This document shows positions 26,782 through 34,592 of a stretch of 64,000 nucleotides of DNA, piece by piece. Both the position numbers and the translations under genes were made by a program. The stretch is from Psychrobacter immobilis. Lineage in GTDB: Bacteria > Pseudomonadota > Gammaproteobacteria > Pseudomonadales > Moraxellaceae. The stretch's first letter is position 1; the number at the start of each line of letters is the position of its first letter. The stretch is from the NCBI RefSeq assembly GCF_904846175.1, contig NZ_CAJGZM010000002.1:434001-498000 (forward strand), in the 5' to 3' direction. The notes under the pieces are model-generated. The model was not told the DNA's origin. It did no database searches and saw nothing but the letters and a program-made list of their open reading frames with translations.

Positions 26782-27296
26782 AATGGGCTCTATCGTTATT
26801 AGGTGAGATTGGTTTTTATAATTATAGTAAAGCGTTAGTTGATGCATCGAATAAGATAAAATTAATATATATACGTTCTCAATATATAAAATGAATCAAA
26901 TATAAGACTGTTTATCCCTTTATGATAACAGCTTGTCAGCAATGTTATAAAAAATAACATGAAAAGTTATCCGAAGGACTAAAAATCGTGTTAAAAGGCT
27001 TTATGTTGCTAAAAACCCGTGCTATGATATTTTTTACGCAACATATATTACCTATTTGTTGCGGATGCTAATTGGGCTATCTATTAAATTGATTAAAATT
27101 ATTTTAGTATTTGCTTATATTGGCCATAGTAAATTTACTGTACGCTGAATCATAAAGAGAGTCATAAGAGTCTTTATGTTCGGATGATGGTATGTGGAGT
27201 AGTACTCTTACATTTTGATTTCATAATCTTAAACCCCGTTTATATGCAATCTCGCAAAGGAATTTGGGGTTAAGTGACTTTTTAGGAAGTAATATT
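26782..27296 (+). other. Long 5' leader region of the cold-shock gene
   Basis: No coding frame. An extended -10 (TGCTATGAT, hexamer 27023-27028) would start transcription near 27035, leaving a leader of about 260 bases. The leader contains a hairpin CATAAAGA/TCTTTATG near 27150-27178 and a 9-bp bulged hairpin (27228-27237 with 27266-27274) ending nine bases before the ribosome site AGGAAG at 27283. Long structured leaders are typical of cold-induced csp genes. Confidence 0.55.
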
Positions 27297-27512
27297 ATGT
27301 CAGCTCGTGAGCAAGGTATCGTTAAGTGGTTTAATGACTCAAAAGGCTTTGGTTTCATTCAACGTGATAGCGGCGAAGATATTTTTGTCCATTTCCGCGC
27401 GATCCAAGGCGATGGTTATCGCTCTCTAAAAGATGGCGAAAAGGTTGAGTTCAGTGTGGTAGAAGGTGATAAAGGCCTGCAAGCTGAAGAAGTCAGAAAA
27501 GTAGAAGAGTAA
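27297..27512 (+). CDS. Cold-shock protein (CspA family)
   Basis: A 71-residue single cold-shock domain, a nucleic-acid chaperone that melts RNA structure. RNP1 (KGFGFI) and RNP2 (DIFVHF) are intact, in [18 protein letters not shown] and [18 protein letters not shown]. The start at ATG 27297 is fixed by AGGAAG eight bases upstream and by the family's usual length; an in-frame GTG/ATG further upstream would add 11 residues without homology. It has a long leader (see 26782-27296), as expected for post-transcriptional cold control, though csp paralogues are not always cold-induced. Confidence 0.95.
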   Translation: MSAREQGIVKWFNDSKGFGFIQRDSGEDIFVHFRAIQGDGYRSLKDGEKVEFSVVEGDKGLQAEEVRKVEE

Positions 27513-27843
27513 TTGCTACAGTCATTAGCGCCGTTCAGCTATAATGTCTGTACAAACTACTGATATACTACTGAGTCAAGCCCGTCTTGTTTTACCTATG
27601 TTGAGTTGAACGCAGCATATTTGGTAAGTTTAGGCGTTGGGCTTGGCTTTTTTATGTTTATGAGTTTTATAATTTGTCTGATCAGATATTACGGACTGGG
27701 CTTTTTTAAGAAATAGCTTCTAATCACAATACTTCCTAATCATAATAAATAGTCGTATTATAAAACCAACGCTTATTATGAGCCTCTATTTAGGCTTTTA
27801 TTTATTAATGATAGACAAGCGATTCACACACAAGGATATTTTT
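27513..27843. other. Spacer between the csp gene and the helicase gene
   Basis: Contains the probable csp terminator and the helicase promoter; no further gene. An ATG at 27778 opens the helicase frame earlier, but has no ribosome site. Confidence 0.45.
27575..27653 (+). terminator. Possible terminator of the cold-shock gene, long loop
   Basis: GTCAAGCCC (27575-27583) can pair with GGGCTTGGC (27639-27647; one G-U), followed by six T. The 55-base loop is unusually long for an intrinsic terminator, so it may fold further. Confidence 0.5.
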
Positions 27844-28998
27844 TTGAGTACTTTTAAGACGTTTACGGATTTGCCGTTATCAAGCCCCACCTTACGTGCC
27901 GTAGGTGACTTAGGTTTTACTGAATTGACGCCCATTCAAGCACAGATATTACCGCATACATTGGCAAATCAAGACGCCATTGGGCAGGCGCAAACGGGTA
28001 CTGGCAAGACGGCAACGTTTTTAGTGACCATTATGGAGGCGTTACTCAAACGTCCTTTTACCGCTGATGAAGAACATTATTTAGGTGAGCCACGCGCCGT
28101 CGTTATGGCACCAACGCGTGAGCTTGCCCAGCAAATATTTGATGATTGCCTTGCTCTGACCAAATATACTTCGCTGCATAGCGTTTGTATAATGGGTGGT
28201 ACCAATTATGAGACCCAGCAGCATGAGCTTGAGCGCCAATATGTGGATATTTTAATTGCCACTCCAGGACGTTTGATTGACTTAATGCACAAAGGCATGG
28301 TCTATCTGGATCGCGTTGAAGTATTGGTATTAGATGAAGCGGATCGTATGCTTGATATGGGTTTTATCCCAGATATCAAGCGTTTGGTCGGTCGCATGCC
28401 GCCGAATACTGATCGTCAAAGTTTACTTTTTTCTGCCACCTTTAACCAAGATGTGATGAATTTGGCTTATCGCTGGCTGCATGAGCCAGAGTTTGTAGAG
28501 ATTGAACCTGAGCATAAAACCAGTGAATTGGTCGATCAGCATTTTTACTTATTGACCGAAGATCAAAAGCTCGCAGCGGTCGAGCGTATCATTACTGATA
28601 GCACAGTAGAGAAGGTGATTATTTTTGCCAACCGTAAAGACCAAGTTAAACGCTTGTATCATAAGCTGCGTCAGGGACATAAAATCGTCATGTTATCAGG
28701 TGATGTGATTCAGCAAAAGCGTGAAAAATATCTGCAACGCTTTAAAGATGGTCATGCTTCTGTGTTGGTCGCAACCGATGTAGCAGGACGCGGCATTCAT
28801 GTTGATGATGTCAGCCATGTGATTAATTATACCTTGCCGGATCAGCCAGATGATTACGTACACCGTATTGGTCGTACAGGACGCGCCGGACAAACCGGTA
28901 TCAGTATTAGCTTTGTCAGTGAAGATGATGCCTTTAATATACCAGCATTAGAGAAGCATTTAGATACCAAGTTTAGCCTTGAGCAGTGGCAGCCTTAA
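27844..28998 (+). CDS. DEAD-box ATP-dependent RNA helicase (RhlB-like)
   Basis: A 384-residue DEAD-box helicase that unwinds RNA duplexes, close in layout to RhlB. Motifs in order: Q motif FTELTPIQAQ, motif I AQTGTGKT, Ia PTRELAQQ, GG, Ib TPGRL, II DEAD, III SAT, IV IIFAN, V TDVAGRGI and VI HRIGRTGRAG. The start is TTG 27844, with AAGGA seven bases upstream and homologues commonly beginning STFKTF; an ATG at 27778 would add 22 residues of no similarity. The C-terminal tail is short, so it lacks the basic extension of some RhlB proteins. Lying just after a cold-shock gene, it may share a role in RNA structure control at low temperature. Confidence 0.92.
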   Translation: MSTFKTFTDLPLSSPTLRAVGDLGFTELTPIQAQILPHTLANQDAIGQAQTGTGKTATFLVTIMEALLKRPFTADEEHYLGEPRAVVMAPTRELAQQIFDDCLALTKYTSLHSVCIMGGTNYETQQHELERQYVDILIATPGRLIDLMHKGMVYLDRVEVLVLDEADRMLDMGFIPDIKRLVGRMPPNTDRQSLLFSATFNQDVMNLAYRWLHEPEFVEIEPEHKTSELVDQHFYLLTEDQKLAAVERIITDSTVEKVIIFANRKDQVKRLYHKLRQGHKIVMLSGDVIQQKREKYLQRFKDGHASVLVATDVAGRGIHVDDVSHVINYTLPDQPDDYVHRIGRTGRAGQTGISISFVSEDDAFNIPALEKHLDTKFSLEQWQP

Positions 28999-29037
28999 TA
29001 AATTTTTTTTAATTAAGTTTTAAAGCATTTAAACAGC

Positions 29038-29071
29038 AAAAAGCCCTTAATGAATGATTAAGGGCTTTTTT
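29038..29071. terminator. Bidirectional intrinsic terminator
   Basis: Stem 29038-29051 with 29057-29070 (AAAAAGCCCTTAAT), 5-base loop. It separates the helicase gene from the converging membrane protein gene. Confidence 0.92.
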
Positions 29072-29124
29072 ATACGTCTGTTTTTAGATGCCATCAGTTT
29101 GAAGTCATATTAAACAGCAATTAG

Positions 29125-29949
29125 TTAGTGATGAGGTTCCATGTTTTCTGAGTCATCATTCATATTGTGCATACTATGGTCCATCTGGCTCATATCGTGG
29201 TTGGTGGTATTATCTGTGTCATTCATCATCATGGTATGCTCCATGTTCATGCTATGACCACCGCCATGATCGCCATGCATACTGGACATGGCGATAGGCA
29301 CGAAAACAACGGCTAAACCAGATAATACCATCACAGCACCATTGAGCTGTCTTAAACGAAAACGTCCGATTTTATCCCGTAACCAGCCGACGGTTTCGTG
29401 AGTCGCGACCAGCATTGGTACGGTTCCTAAGCCAAAGACAAACATCAAAGCAGCACCACTGAGTGGGTTGTGCGCGACCACAGCGATTAACAGAGCGCCA
29501 TAGACTAAGCCGCAAGGTAAGAATCCCCATAGAAGACCAGCAGATAAAGCGCGCGGAAAGGTATTGAGTGGGAATACTTTTTGACGAATAGGGCTTAGGT
29601 ACTGCCAAAAGCGCATGCCGAAACGTTCGAGCTTGTTTAAAAATGGTGCACCAAGCATGGTTACGCCGACAAATACCAATACCAAACCAAGTAAAATACG
29701 CGGTGTGCTATTGCCTTGCATCAATGGCTGTAATACGGCTGTGCCTATCAATCCTGCGACCAAACCCAAAAACGCATAGCTGGTCAAGCGACCGAAATGA
29801 TAGGTCGCTACCAACGCACGGCGCTTGGCAGGGCTGACATCTTTCATTGATAGACCAAAGGCAGTCACTAAGCCGCCACACATGCCTAAGCAATGCGGTG
29901 AACCAAAAAAACCCATTAGCAATGCCGCAACAAGTAGAGCTGTGGTCAT
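29125..29949 (-). CDS. DsbD_2/SafE-like membrane protein with His/Met-rich tail
   Basis: A 274-residue protein of about six membrane helices with the signature GSPHCLGMCGG (residues 17-26), typical of the UreH-like/DsbD_2 family often annotated as sulfite exporter TauE/SafE. Relatives sit in cbb3 oxidase assembly clusters and are linked to copper delivery. A second cysteine site is FLPCGLVYG (145-150). The last 54 residues contain 12 Met and 9 His (for example GDHGGGHSMNMEHTMMM), a metal-binding-like tail that fits copper. The upstream neighbour on the same strand is ccoS, supporting a role in cbb3 oxidase maturation; the actual substrate is not proven. Confidence 0.82.
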   Translation of the reverse strand: MTTALLVAALLMGFFGSPHCLGMCGGLVTAFGLSMKDVSPAKRRALVATYHFGRLTSYAFLGLVAGLIGTAVLQPLMQGNSTPRILLGLVLVFVGVTMLGAPFLNKLERFGMRFWQYLSPIRQKVFPLNTFPRALSAGLLWGFLPCGLVYGALLIAVVAHNPLSGAALMFVFGLGTVPMLVATHETVGWLRDKIGRFRLRQLNGAVMVLSGLAVVFVPIAMSSMHGDHGGGHSMNMEHTMMMNDTDNTTNHDMSQMDHSMHNMNDDSENMEPHH

Positions 29950-30113
29950 GGGGAGTCTCTCCTAAAAATAGTAAAACGTGAACCTACTGTCATCATTTTA
30001 TAAGACGAAAAAGTGATGAGGCAGTCACGTATAAATGAGATGGGGAAGGTTATATTTTTGAATGTTATTTATATCTAGTGGTTTGACCGATACGATATCT
30101 GCGCGATCACGAT

Positions 30114-30359
30114 TCAATCATCAGTTTTGTCAGACGACTGCGTATCATTAGCTTGCGGTATATTGTCATCAGGCTTATGAGCTTGAATGGTTTGGCGCCG
30201 CTCTTGACGATCATCTAAGATAATACGCTGCGATGCATTATCTAAGTCCTCAAACTGGTCTGATTTGACCGCATAGCGTATTGCCCAGATGGCGACCACG
30301 AACAGCATTAAACTTAAAGGAATTAATAAAAATATACTGAGCATGGCAAACCTCTTCAA
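30114..30359 (-). CDS. ccoS: cbb3-type cytochrome oxidase assembly protein CcoS
   Basis: An 81-residue protein with one N-terminal membrane helix (LSIFLLIPLSLMLFVVAIWAI) followed by the CcoS signature RYAVKSDQFEDLDNASQRIIL, then a polar, Asp-rich tail. CcoS is needed for cofactor insertion into cbb3-type oxidase. Its tail is longer than in most CcoS proteins (about 50-65 residues). The gene ccoI and the structural genes are not in the window. It precedes the His/Met-rich membrane protein by 164 bases on the same strand, and the two are probably co-expressed. Confidence 0.87.
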   Translation of the reverse strand: MKRFAMLSIFLLIPLSLMLFVVAIWAIRYAVKSDQFEDLDNASQRIILDDRQERRQTIQAHKPDDNIPQANDTQSSDKTDD

Positions 30360-30502
30360 TAGCAGTTTCTTATATTATACACTTATTGCAAGTGTTATAA
30401 ATGTTCTATAAAGATCAAAAGTGAGACATTGGATAATGCGGCAATAATACCAATCTAATGAACTAATCTAATAATACTAGGGCAGTAAATGCCAGCTAAG
30501 CG

Positions 30503-31306
30503 TTATTCAGTAGGTGTTTTGGTAGCATTACCTCTCGGCGTTAAGAGTTGCTGCGAGGTCACATCATTTGCTTGGCGACAGTTTGCTTGCGGACGAATGA
30601 CATCGCGCAAGTAGGCGGCAACTTCATAGACCGCCCGCCGTGAATGACTTAAGTTTTGCGCGGGTTCCATCCAGTCACGCCGCACCGGTAAAGGGGCATT
30701 AATCGCCGTGCTATTGATGCCGTTTAGGGCAAACTGTCTGCGCGCGCGCGCCATATGATAGCTATCGGTGATAAGGTAAACATGATATAGAGGAATGCGC
30801 TTGGCAGTAAAACGGGCGTTTTCACAGGTATTCATACTGGCGTTTTCGCTGATAAGCCCGTCAATCCCATGGTCAATAAGCCACTGACCAAGCCAAGGCG
30901 CTTCGGCACCACTGAGTACGATAGGTAGCGGTAAGTCGTGATAGGCGGTTGCCGCTGTACGGGCGCGATTAAGGCTATAGCTATTGAGAATAATTTGATT
31001 ATTATTGTCATTGGTCAGACCGCCGCCCAACACCACATAAGCAGTCGGCGGAGAACTCATGGCGGCAGGCGGCATCTTTGGTAAGGGTAAGTGCGCTAAT
31101 ACATAAACAACCGCTTGCGAAAATAGCGGAGTAAATAAACTGATAAGAACAAGAATAACCGCCGTTGAACCAAGCAAAAAAGTGGCGTTAATAATACGAA
31201 ACAGCTTTATCATACGCTCAGCTGAACGTAAGTAAGAGCGCCATAAGCGCTTCGACCATGAGCGTTTAGACCACATGCTCGTGGTATCCAATAGAGCCGT
31301 CAGCAT
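30503..31306 (-). CDS. YdcF/ElyC-like DUF218 membrane protein
   Basis: A 267-residue inner-membrane protein: a membrane segment at residues about 40-72 (NATFLLGSTAVILVLISLF) followed by the DUF218 domain with AYVVLGGGLTNDNNN, ALNRARTAA-like helix, LPIVLSGAEAPWLG and YLITDSYHMARARRQF. Members (SanA, ElyC, YdcF) influence envelope integrity and the lipid carrier of peptidoglycan synthesis. The annotated start overlaps the end of murB by 41 bases; ATG 31276 or 31213 are possible shorter starts. The overlap with murB suggests one transcript and a cell-wall link. Confidence 0.8.
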   Translation of the reverse strand: MLTALLDTTSMWSKRSWSKRLWRSYLRSAERMIKLFRIINATFLLGSTAVILVLISLFTPLFSQAVVYVLAHLPLPKMPPAAMSSPPTAYVVLGGGLTNDNNNQIILNSYSLNRARTAATAYHDLPLPIVLSGAEAPWLGQWLIDHGIDGLISENASMNTCENARFTAKRIPLYHVYLITDSYHMARARRQFALNGINSTAINAPLPVRRDWMEPAQNLSHSRRAVYEVAAYLRDVIRPQANCRQANDVTSQQLLTPRGNATKTPTE

Positions 31307-32414
31307 TTACCCAAACCGGCTCGCGCGCCAATTCAATGCCATATTTCTCATAGACACTATCAGCAATATGGCATTGGGCTTTTGCCACATCTCCTTGGGT
31401 CGCTTGATAAGGGCTGTGATTGGTCAACACTAAGGCTTGCTGTTGATGGGTCATAATCGGAGCGAGACCGCTACCTTTTAGCCCAGATTGCTCAATCAAC
31501 CAACCAGCGGCAACCTTAACCATGGCATCAGGCATTGGATAGCCAACGATGGTAGGATGAGCTGCTTGTAGCGCTATAAATTGCGTTCGAGGAATGATAG
31601 GATTTTGAAAAAAGCTGCCGCAATTAGGGAGCTGCTTAGGGTCAGGTAGCTTTTGCTGGCGAATATCTATAATCGCTTGCATGACATCTGCAGGTACAGG
31701 CTGGCTGCGCCCTTGCTGCTCTGCATAGCGCTGCGCGACCATCTGCACATCACCATAGCTGGCAAGGATTCTGCTGGCATCGGTATGCAAACGAAAACCT
31801 ACGCGAGTAATCAGCCAAGTATTGGGCGCACGCTTAAAAAGGCTGTCGCGGTAGCCAAACTCACAGTCTGCTGCTGTTAGCTGATGCCAAGTTTGAGTTG
31901 GCAGATGATAAGCACGCACGTACTCTAAGCAATCTTCTAATTGCACACCGTAAGCGCCAATATTTTGTACAGGAGCCGCTCCAGTCAGACCCGGTATCAA
32001 TGCCAGATTTTCAAGTCCATACCAACCTTGAGCCACCGCATGCACGACCAATTCGTGCCAGTTTTCACCAGCCATCACTTCGATATCGATATAACTGTCC
32101 GTTTGCGCCGTCACAGTCATACCGCGCATCTGTGAACGTAAGACAATAGCGTTTAGCCGTGTTGGCAATAGAACATTGCTACCGCCAGAAAGCACAAATA
32201 ACGGCTTATCATGCGCTGTATCTTCTACGTAATTTGCCATAAAGGCATCAAGCTGCGCCTCATCGGTCAGCGTCACGACCACATCCGCCACACATGCCAA
32301 TGCCATGGTATTGCTATGCGACAAATCGACTGAATTAGCCTGTGGTAAATTTACTGCAAGATTGGTCGATGTCATAGGTCGAGCGCTGGAATCATGGCGT
32401 AAAGCTGAGGTCAT
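31266..32414 (-). CDS. murB: UDP-N-acetylenolpyruvoylglucosamine reductase MurB
   Basis: A cytoplasmic FAD enzyme that reduces UDP-GlcNAc-enolpyruvate to UDP-MurNAc. The 382-residue protein is the type I form. FAD-binding motifs LSGGSNVLLP and GLTGAAPVQNIGAYGVQLED are intact, and the catalytic Ser region reads NCGSFFQNPI; AGWLIEQSGLKG and YEKYGIELAREPVW close the enzyme. The N-terminal about 30 residues are an extra tail (LAVNLPQANSVDLSHSNT). The gene is followed by, and overlaps, the DUF218 gene. Confidence 0.95.
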   Translation of the reverse strand: MTSALRHDSSARPMTSTNLAVNLPQANSVDLSHSNTMALACVADVVVTLTDEAQLDAFMANYVEDTAHDKPLFVLSGGSNVLLPTRLNAIVLRSQMRGMTVTAQTDSYIDIEVMAGENWHELVVHAVAQGWYGLENLALIPGLTGAAPVQNIGAYGVQLEDCLEYVRAYHLPTQTWHQLTAADCEFGYRDSLFKRAPNTWLITRVGFRLHTDASRILASYGDVQMVAQRYAEQQGRSQPVPADVMQAIIDIRQQKLPDPKQLPNCGSFFQNPIIPRTQFIALQAAHPTIVGYPMPDAMVKVAAGWLIEQSGLKGSGLAPIMTHQQQALVLTNHSPYQATQGDVAKAQCHIADSVYEKYGIELAREPVWVNADGSIGYHEHVV

Positions 32415-32562
32415 AACATAGCCTATAGGGCAAATAAAAAAATCATGCGGGGTTTATTATAAAGGATGGGCGGTATAAAAGTAGCAGAAATATGGCGCTT
32501 TATTGCTAAGCACTATTAAGCGTTACTAATTACTACTAAACCTTAAATGCCGTTAAGCATCA

Positions 32563-33060
32563 CTAAGCGGTTTTCCAACTTTCAATCCAAGCTTGGGCAC
32601 TTGACTCAATACGTTCAATGACTTCTTCGAAAGCATCAGCATCACCTTGATAAGGGTCTGGGATATCGTCGCCGCCGTAGGTTGGATCTTCTTCACTAAA
32701 CAGCGCCAGTTTGGCAAGCTTGCCATCTGTATCGCTGATGCCGTCTTTGATAACTTGTAGGTCGGCTAAGTTTTGCGCATCCATCGCCAATATTAAATCA
32801 AACTTACGAAAGTCATCAGTGCTTACTTGGCGTGCGACCAGCTTATTGATATTGTAACCATGGGCTTTGGCGTGGCGCTGTGCCCGCTCATCTGGCGCAT
32901 GACCAATATGCCAGTCCCCCGTACCAGCCGAATCTACTTTCATCGCCAGCCCTGCAATGGCTGTTTGCTGACGGAAAATCTCTTCGGCGGTCGGTGAACG
33001 GCAAATATTTCCCAAACAAACCAATAGAACGGATGAGGGAGTAGACGCTTTGATTGGCAT
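32563..33060 (-). CDS. Low-molecular-weight protein tyrosine phosphatase
   Basis: A 165-residue cytoplasmic phosphatase with the P-loop VCLGNICRSPTAEEIF near the N-terminus (C-x5-R-S) and the acid loop EEDPTYGGDDIPDPYQGD with the general acid Asp-Pro. The start at ATG 33060 is set by GAAGGT seven bases upstream; the frame extends to an ATG at 33108, but would add hydrophobic residues (LVLIACFFVVIEG) atypical of the family. Such enzymes often reverse tyrosine phosphorylation of capsule kinases (Wzb-type), but no kinase gene is nearby, so its target is unknown. Confidence 0.92.
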   Translation of the reverse strand: MPIKASTPSSVLLVCLGNICRSPTAEEIFRQQTAIAGLAMKVDSAGTGDWHIGHAPDERAQRHAKAHGYNINKLVARQVSTDDFRKFDLILAMDAQNLADLQVIKDGISDTDGKLAKLALFSEEDPTYGGDDIPDPYQGDADAFEEVIERIESSAQAWIESWKTA

Positions 33061-33273
33061 ATAATGACCTTCTATCACAACAAAAAAACATGCTATCAAG
33101 ACCAACATAAATAATGCGGTTTATTAGCATGTTATCGAGTAAATTAATTGGCTATCAGCGTAACGGTTAATACGTTGAATGGCAAGGGTAGAGGTAAGAC
33201 AATAGGGTCACATTAGACTATTAATAATAGTAAGCTGCCGACCTCAGTATCTATATAAATGTTAAGAATCGCT

Positions 33274-33717
33274 TTAGTCTTGATTGTGTTTGAAGCGCTG
33301 TAAATCACGACGCTCTTTCTTATTGGGTTTATTATCAGGGCGGGCAAGATTGGCAAGTTCGCGCTGTTCAGCGTAATAAGCGCGGCGCTCTTCGCTATCC
33401 TCAGTTTCAGAATATAATGCTTGGGCGGCAATCGCATTACCACGTTGTGCGCTTAGCGCTTCAACCAAGACTGTTTTCTCAGTCATGGCAGTAGCTGATC
33501 CTTGGCGAATACTGAGCTCATCTCCAACGGCAATCTCCTTGCTGGTTTTGACGCGGCTCCCTGCATAATGGACACGTCCGCTTTCGATGGCTTCTTTGGC
33601 AAGGGTGCGGGTGCGATAAAAGCGAGCTGCCCATAACCATTTATCAAGACGCATCCGCACCGCATCTGGTTGGCTATGGCTCGGCTGATTGTGGTTTTTA
33701 TTATGTTTACTCATCAA
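33274..33717 (-). CDS. hslR: Heat-shock protein Hsp15, S4-domain RNA-binding protein
   Basis: A 147-residue protein with an N-terminal S4 domain (residues about 22-85: MRLDKWLWAARFYRTRTLA, AIESGRVHYAGSRVK) and a basic helical tail (NKPNKKERRDLQRFK). Hsp15 binds free 50S subunits carrying a nascent chain and helps recycle them. GAGG before tandem ATG codons at 33717 and 33714 leaves either as start. Flanked by unrelated genes; its own transcript appears likely. Confidence 0.92.
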   Translation of the reverse strand: MMSKHNKNHNQPSHSQPDAVRMRLDKWLWAARFYRTRTLAKEAIESGRVHYAGSRVKTSKEIAVGDELSIRQGSATAMTEKTVLVEALSAQRGNAIAAQALYSETEDSEERRAYYAEQRELANLARPDNKPNKKERRDLQRFKHNQD

Positions 33718-33833
33718 AACCTCATAAATATCAATAAACTAAGATAATAATGGTGTTTTTTTTGTCAATTAAAAGAGTGGTGAGCGATTAAAGTATTTCA
33801 AAGCAGTTTTTTACCGTGAATAAGTAAAACAAA

Positions 33834-34033
33834 TTAGCCATTGTTCTGATTGGCGATTTTGGCAGCCATTGCTACAGCATCGTTTGTTTTTAACTTTTTT
33901 AAACCCTTTATTACTCCTTCGATATTTTCTACCATTTTATTTTGGCTTAATTTAAATTATGCTTGTACGGAATCGATAGATAATCTAAAGCCGATAATAC
34001 CGCGACACATGAAGTTCCCAGTTTATATTTGAT
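33834..34033 (-). pseudogene. Remnant of a PaiB-type FMN-binding transcriptional regulator
   Basis: The minus strand encodes the C-terminal part only. From about 34010 it reads CRGIIGFRLSIDSVQA, then a TAA stop at 33957-33959, then FKLSQNKMVENIEGVIKGL and AVAMAAKIANQNNG up to a normal stop at 33834. GFxLxIxxVxxxFKLSQN followed by a GVIxGL helix is the typical end of PaiB/FMN-binding negative regulators; the internal TAA replaces the AAA (Lys) expected before FKLSQN. The N-terminal about 140 residues are missing; the Excalibur-domain gene begins right at the break. The family call is by eye, but the in-frame resumption of homology after the stop is clear. Confidence 0.72.
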
Positions 34034-34039
34034 ATAAAA

Positions 34040-34444
34040 TTACTTACACCACTGTTTTTCACAAGGAATGCCATCATGGTTACCATCCATTTTTGTATTG
34101 GGACAGTGCTGTATAAAGTAAGTCGCTTCTGCGCATGAAGTCATCTGAGAACAATGTTGCCTGCCATCACAGGCAAAGCTTGGTGTTGACGCTGATTGCG
34201 TTATTAATACTGGCTGTGACGTTACAGCTGGATTTACTACCGAGCTGGATGTTGAAGTTGTATCTAAATCGACGTACGTTTGCGGTATGTCATCCAGTTC
34301 AGTCGAGGTAAAAGCAGCGGCAGATGAAATATCAGCCGCAACATCAGTGCTAGTGTTGCTAGTTGTGGTTTTAGGTTGCAGCATCTTATAACCTACTAGT
34401 ACTAAAACCAGCAATAACATAAACATCAGTATCTTTTGAATCAC
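34040..34444 (-). CDS. Membrane-anchored Excalibur-domain protein
   Basis: A 134-residue protein with an N-terminal membrane anchor (ILMFMLLLVLVLVGYKML), a Thr/Ser/Val-rich spacer (residues 25-90) and a C-terminal Excalibur domain (about 93-134): CDGRQHCSQMTSCAEATYF, then CPNTKMDGNHDGIPCEKQWC. The Dx(N/D)xDG loop (DGNHDG) resembles a calcium site, and the cysteines should form disulfides, so the domain faces the periplasm. Excalibur domains often accompany surface nucleases; here the domain stands alone. It ends directly next to the PaiB remnant and has no clear partner. Confidence 0.85.
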   Translation of the reverse strand: MIQKILMFMLLLVLVLVGYKMLQPKTTTSNTSTDVAADISSAAAFTSTELDDIPQTYVDLDTTSTSSSVVNPAVTSQPVLITQSASTPSFACDGRQHCSQMTSCAEATYFIQHCPNTKMDGNHDGIPCEKQWCK

Positions 34445-34592
34445 GGCTCACTACCTGTTAATAACTACTGAGGTTAATAGTCGCTGCAAATGAATAAATG
34501 CTATAAGTGAACAATCATTATTAATTTATCAGAGAAAGTTTTCTAATTGCTAAAAACCCGCCCTGATAAATGAAAGATTACTGCTAATTTGC

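Noticed and set aside
33850..34032. 60-codon plus-strand frame
   Set aside because: It lies antisense to the PaiB remnant, whose homology is on the minus strand.
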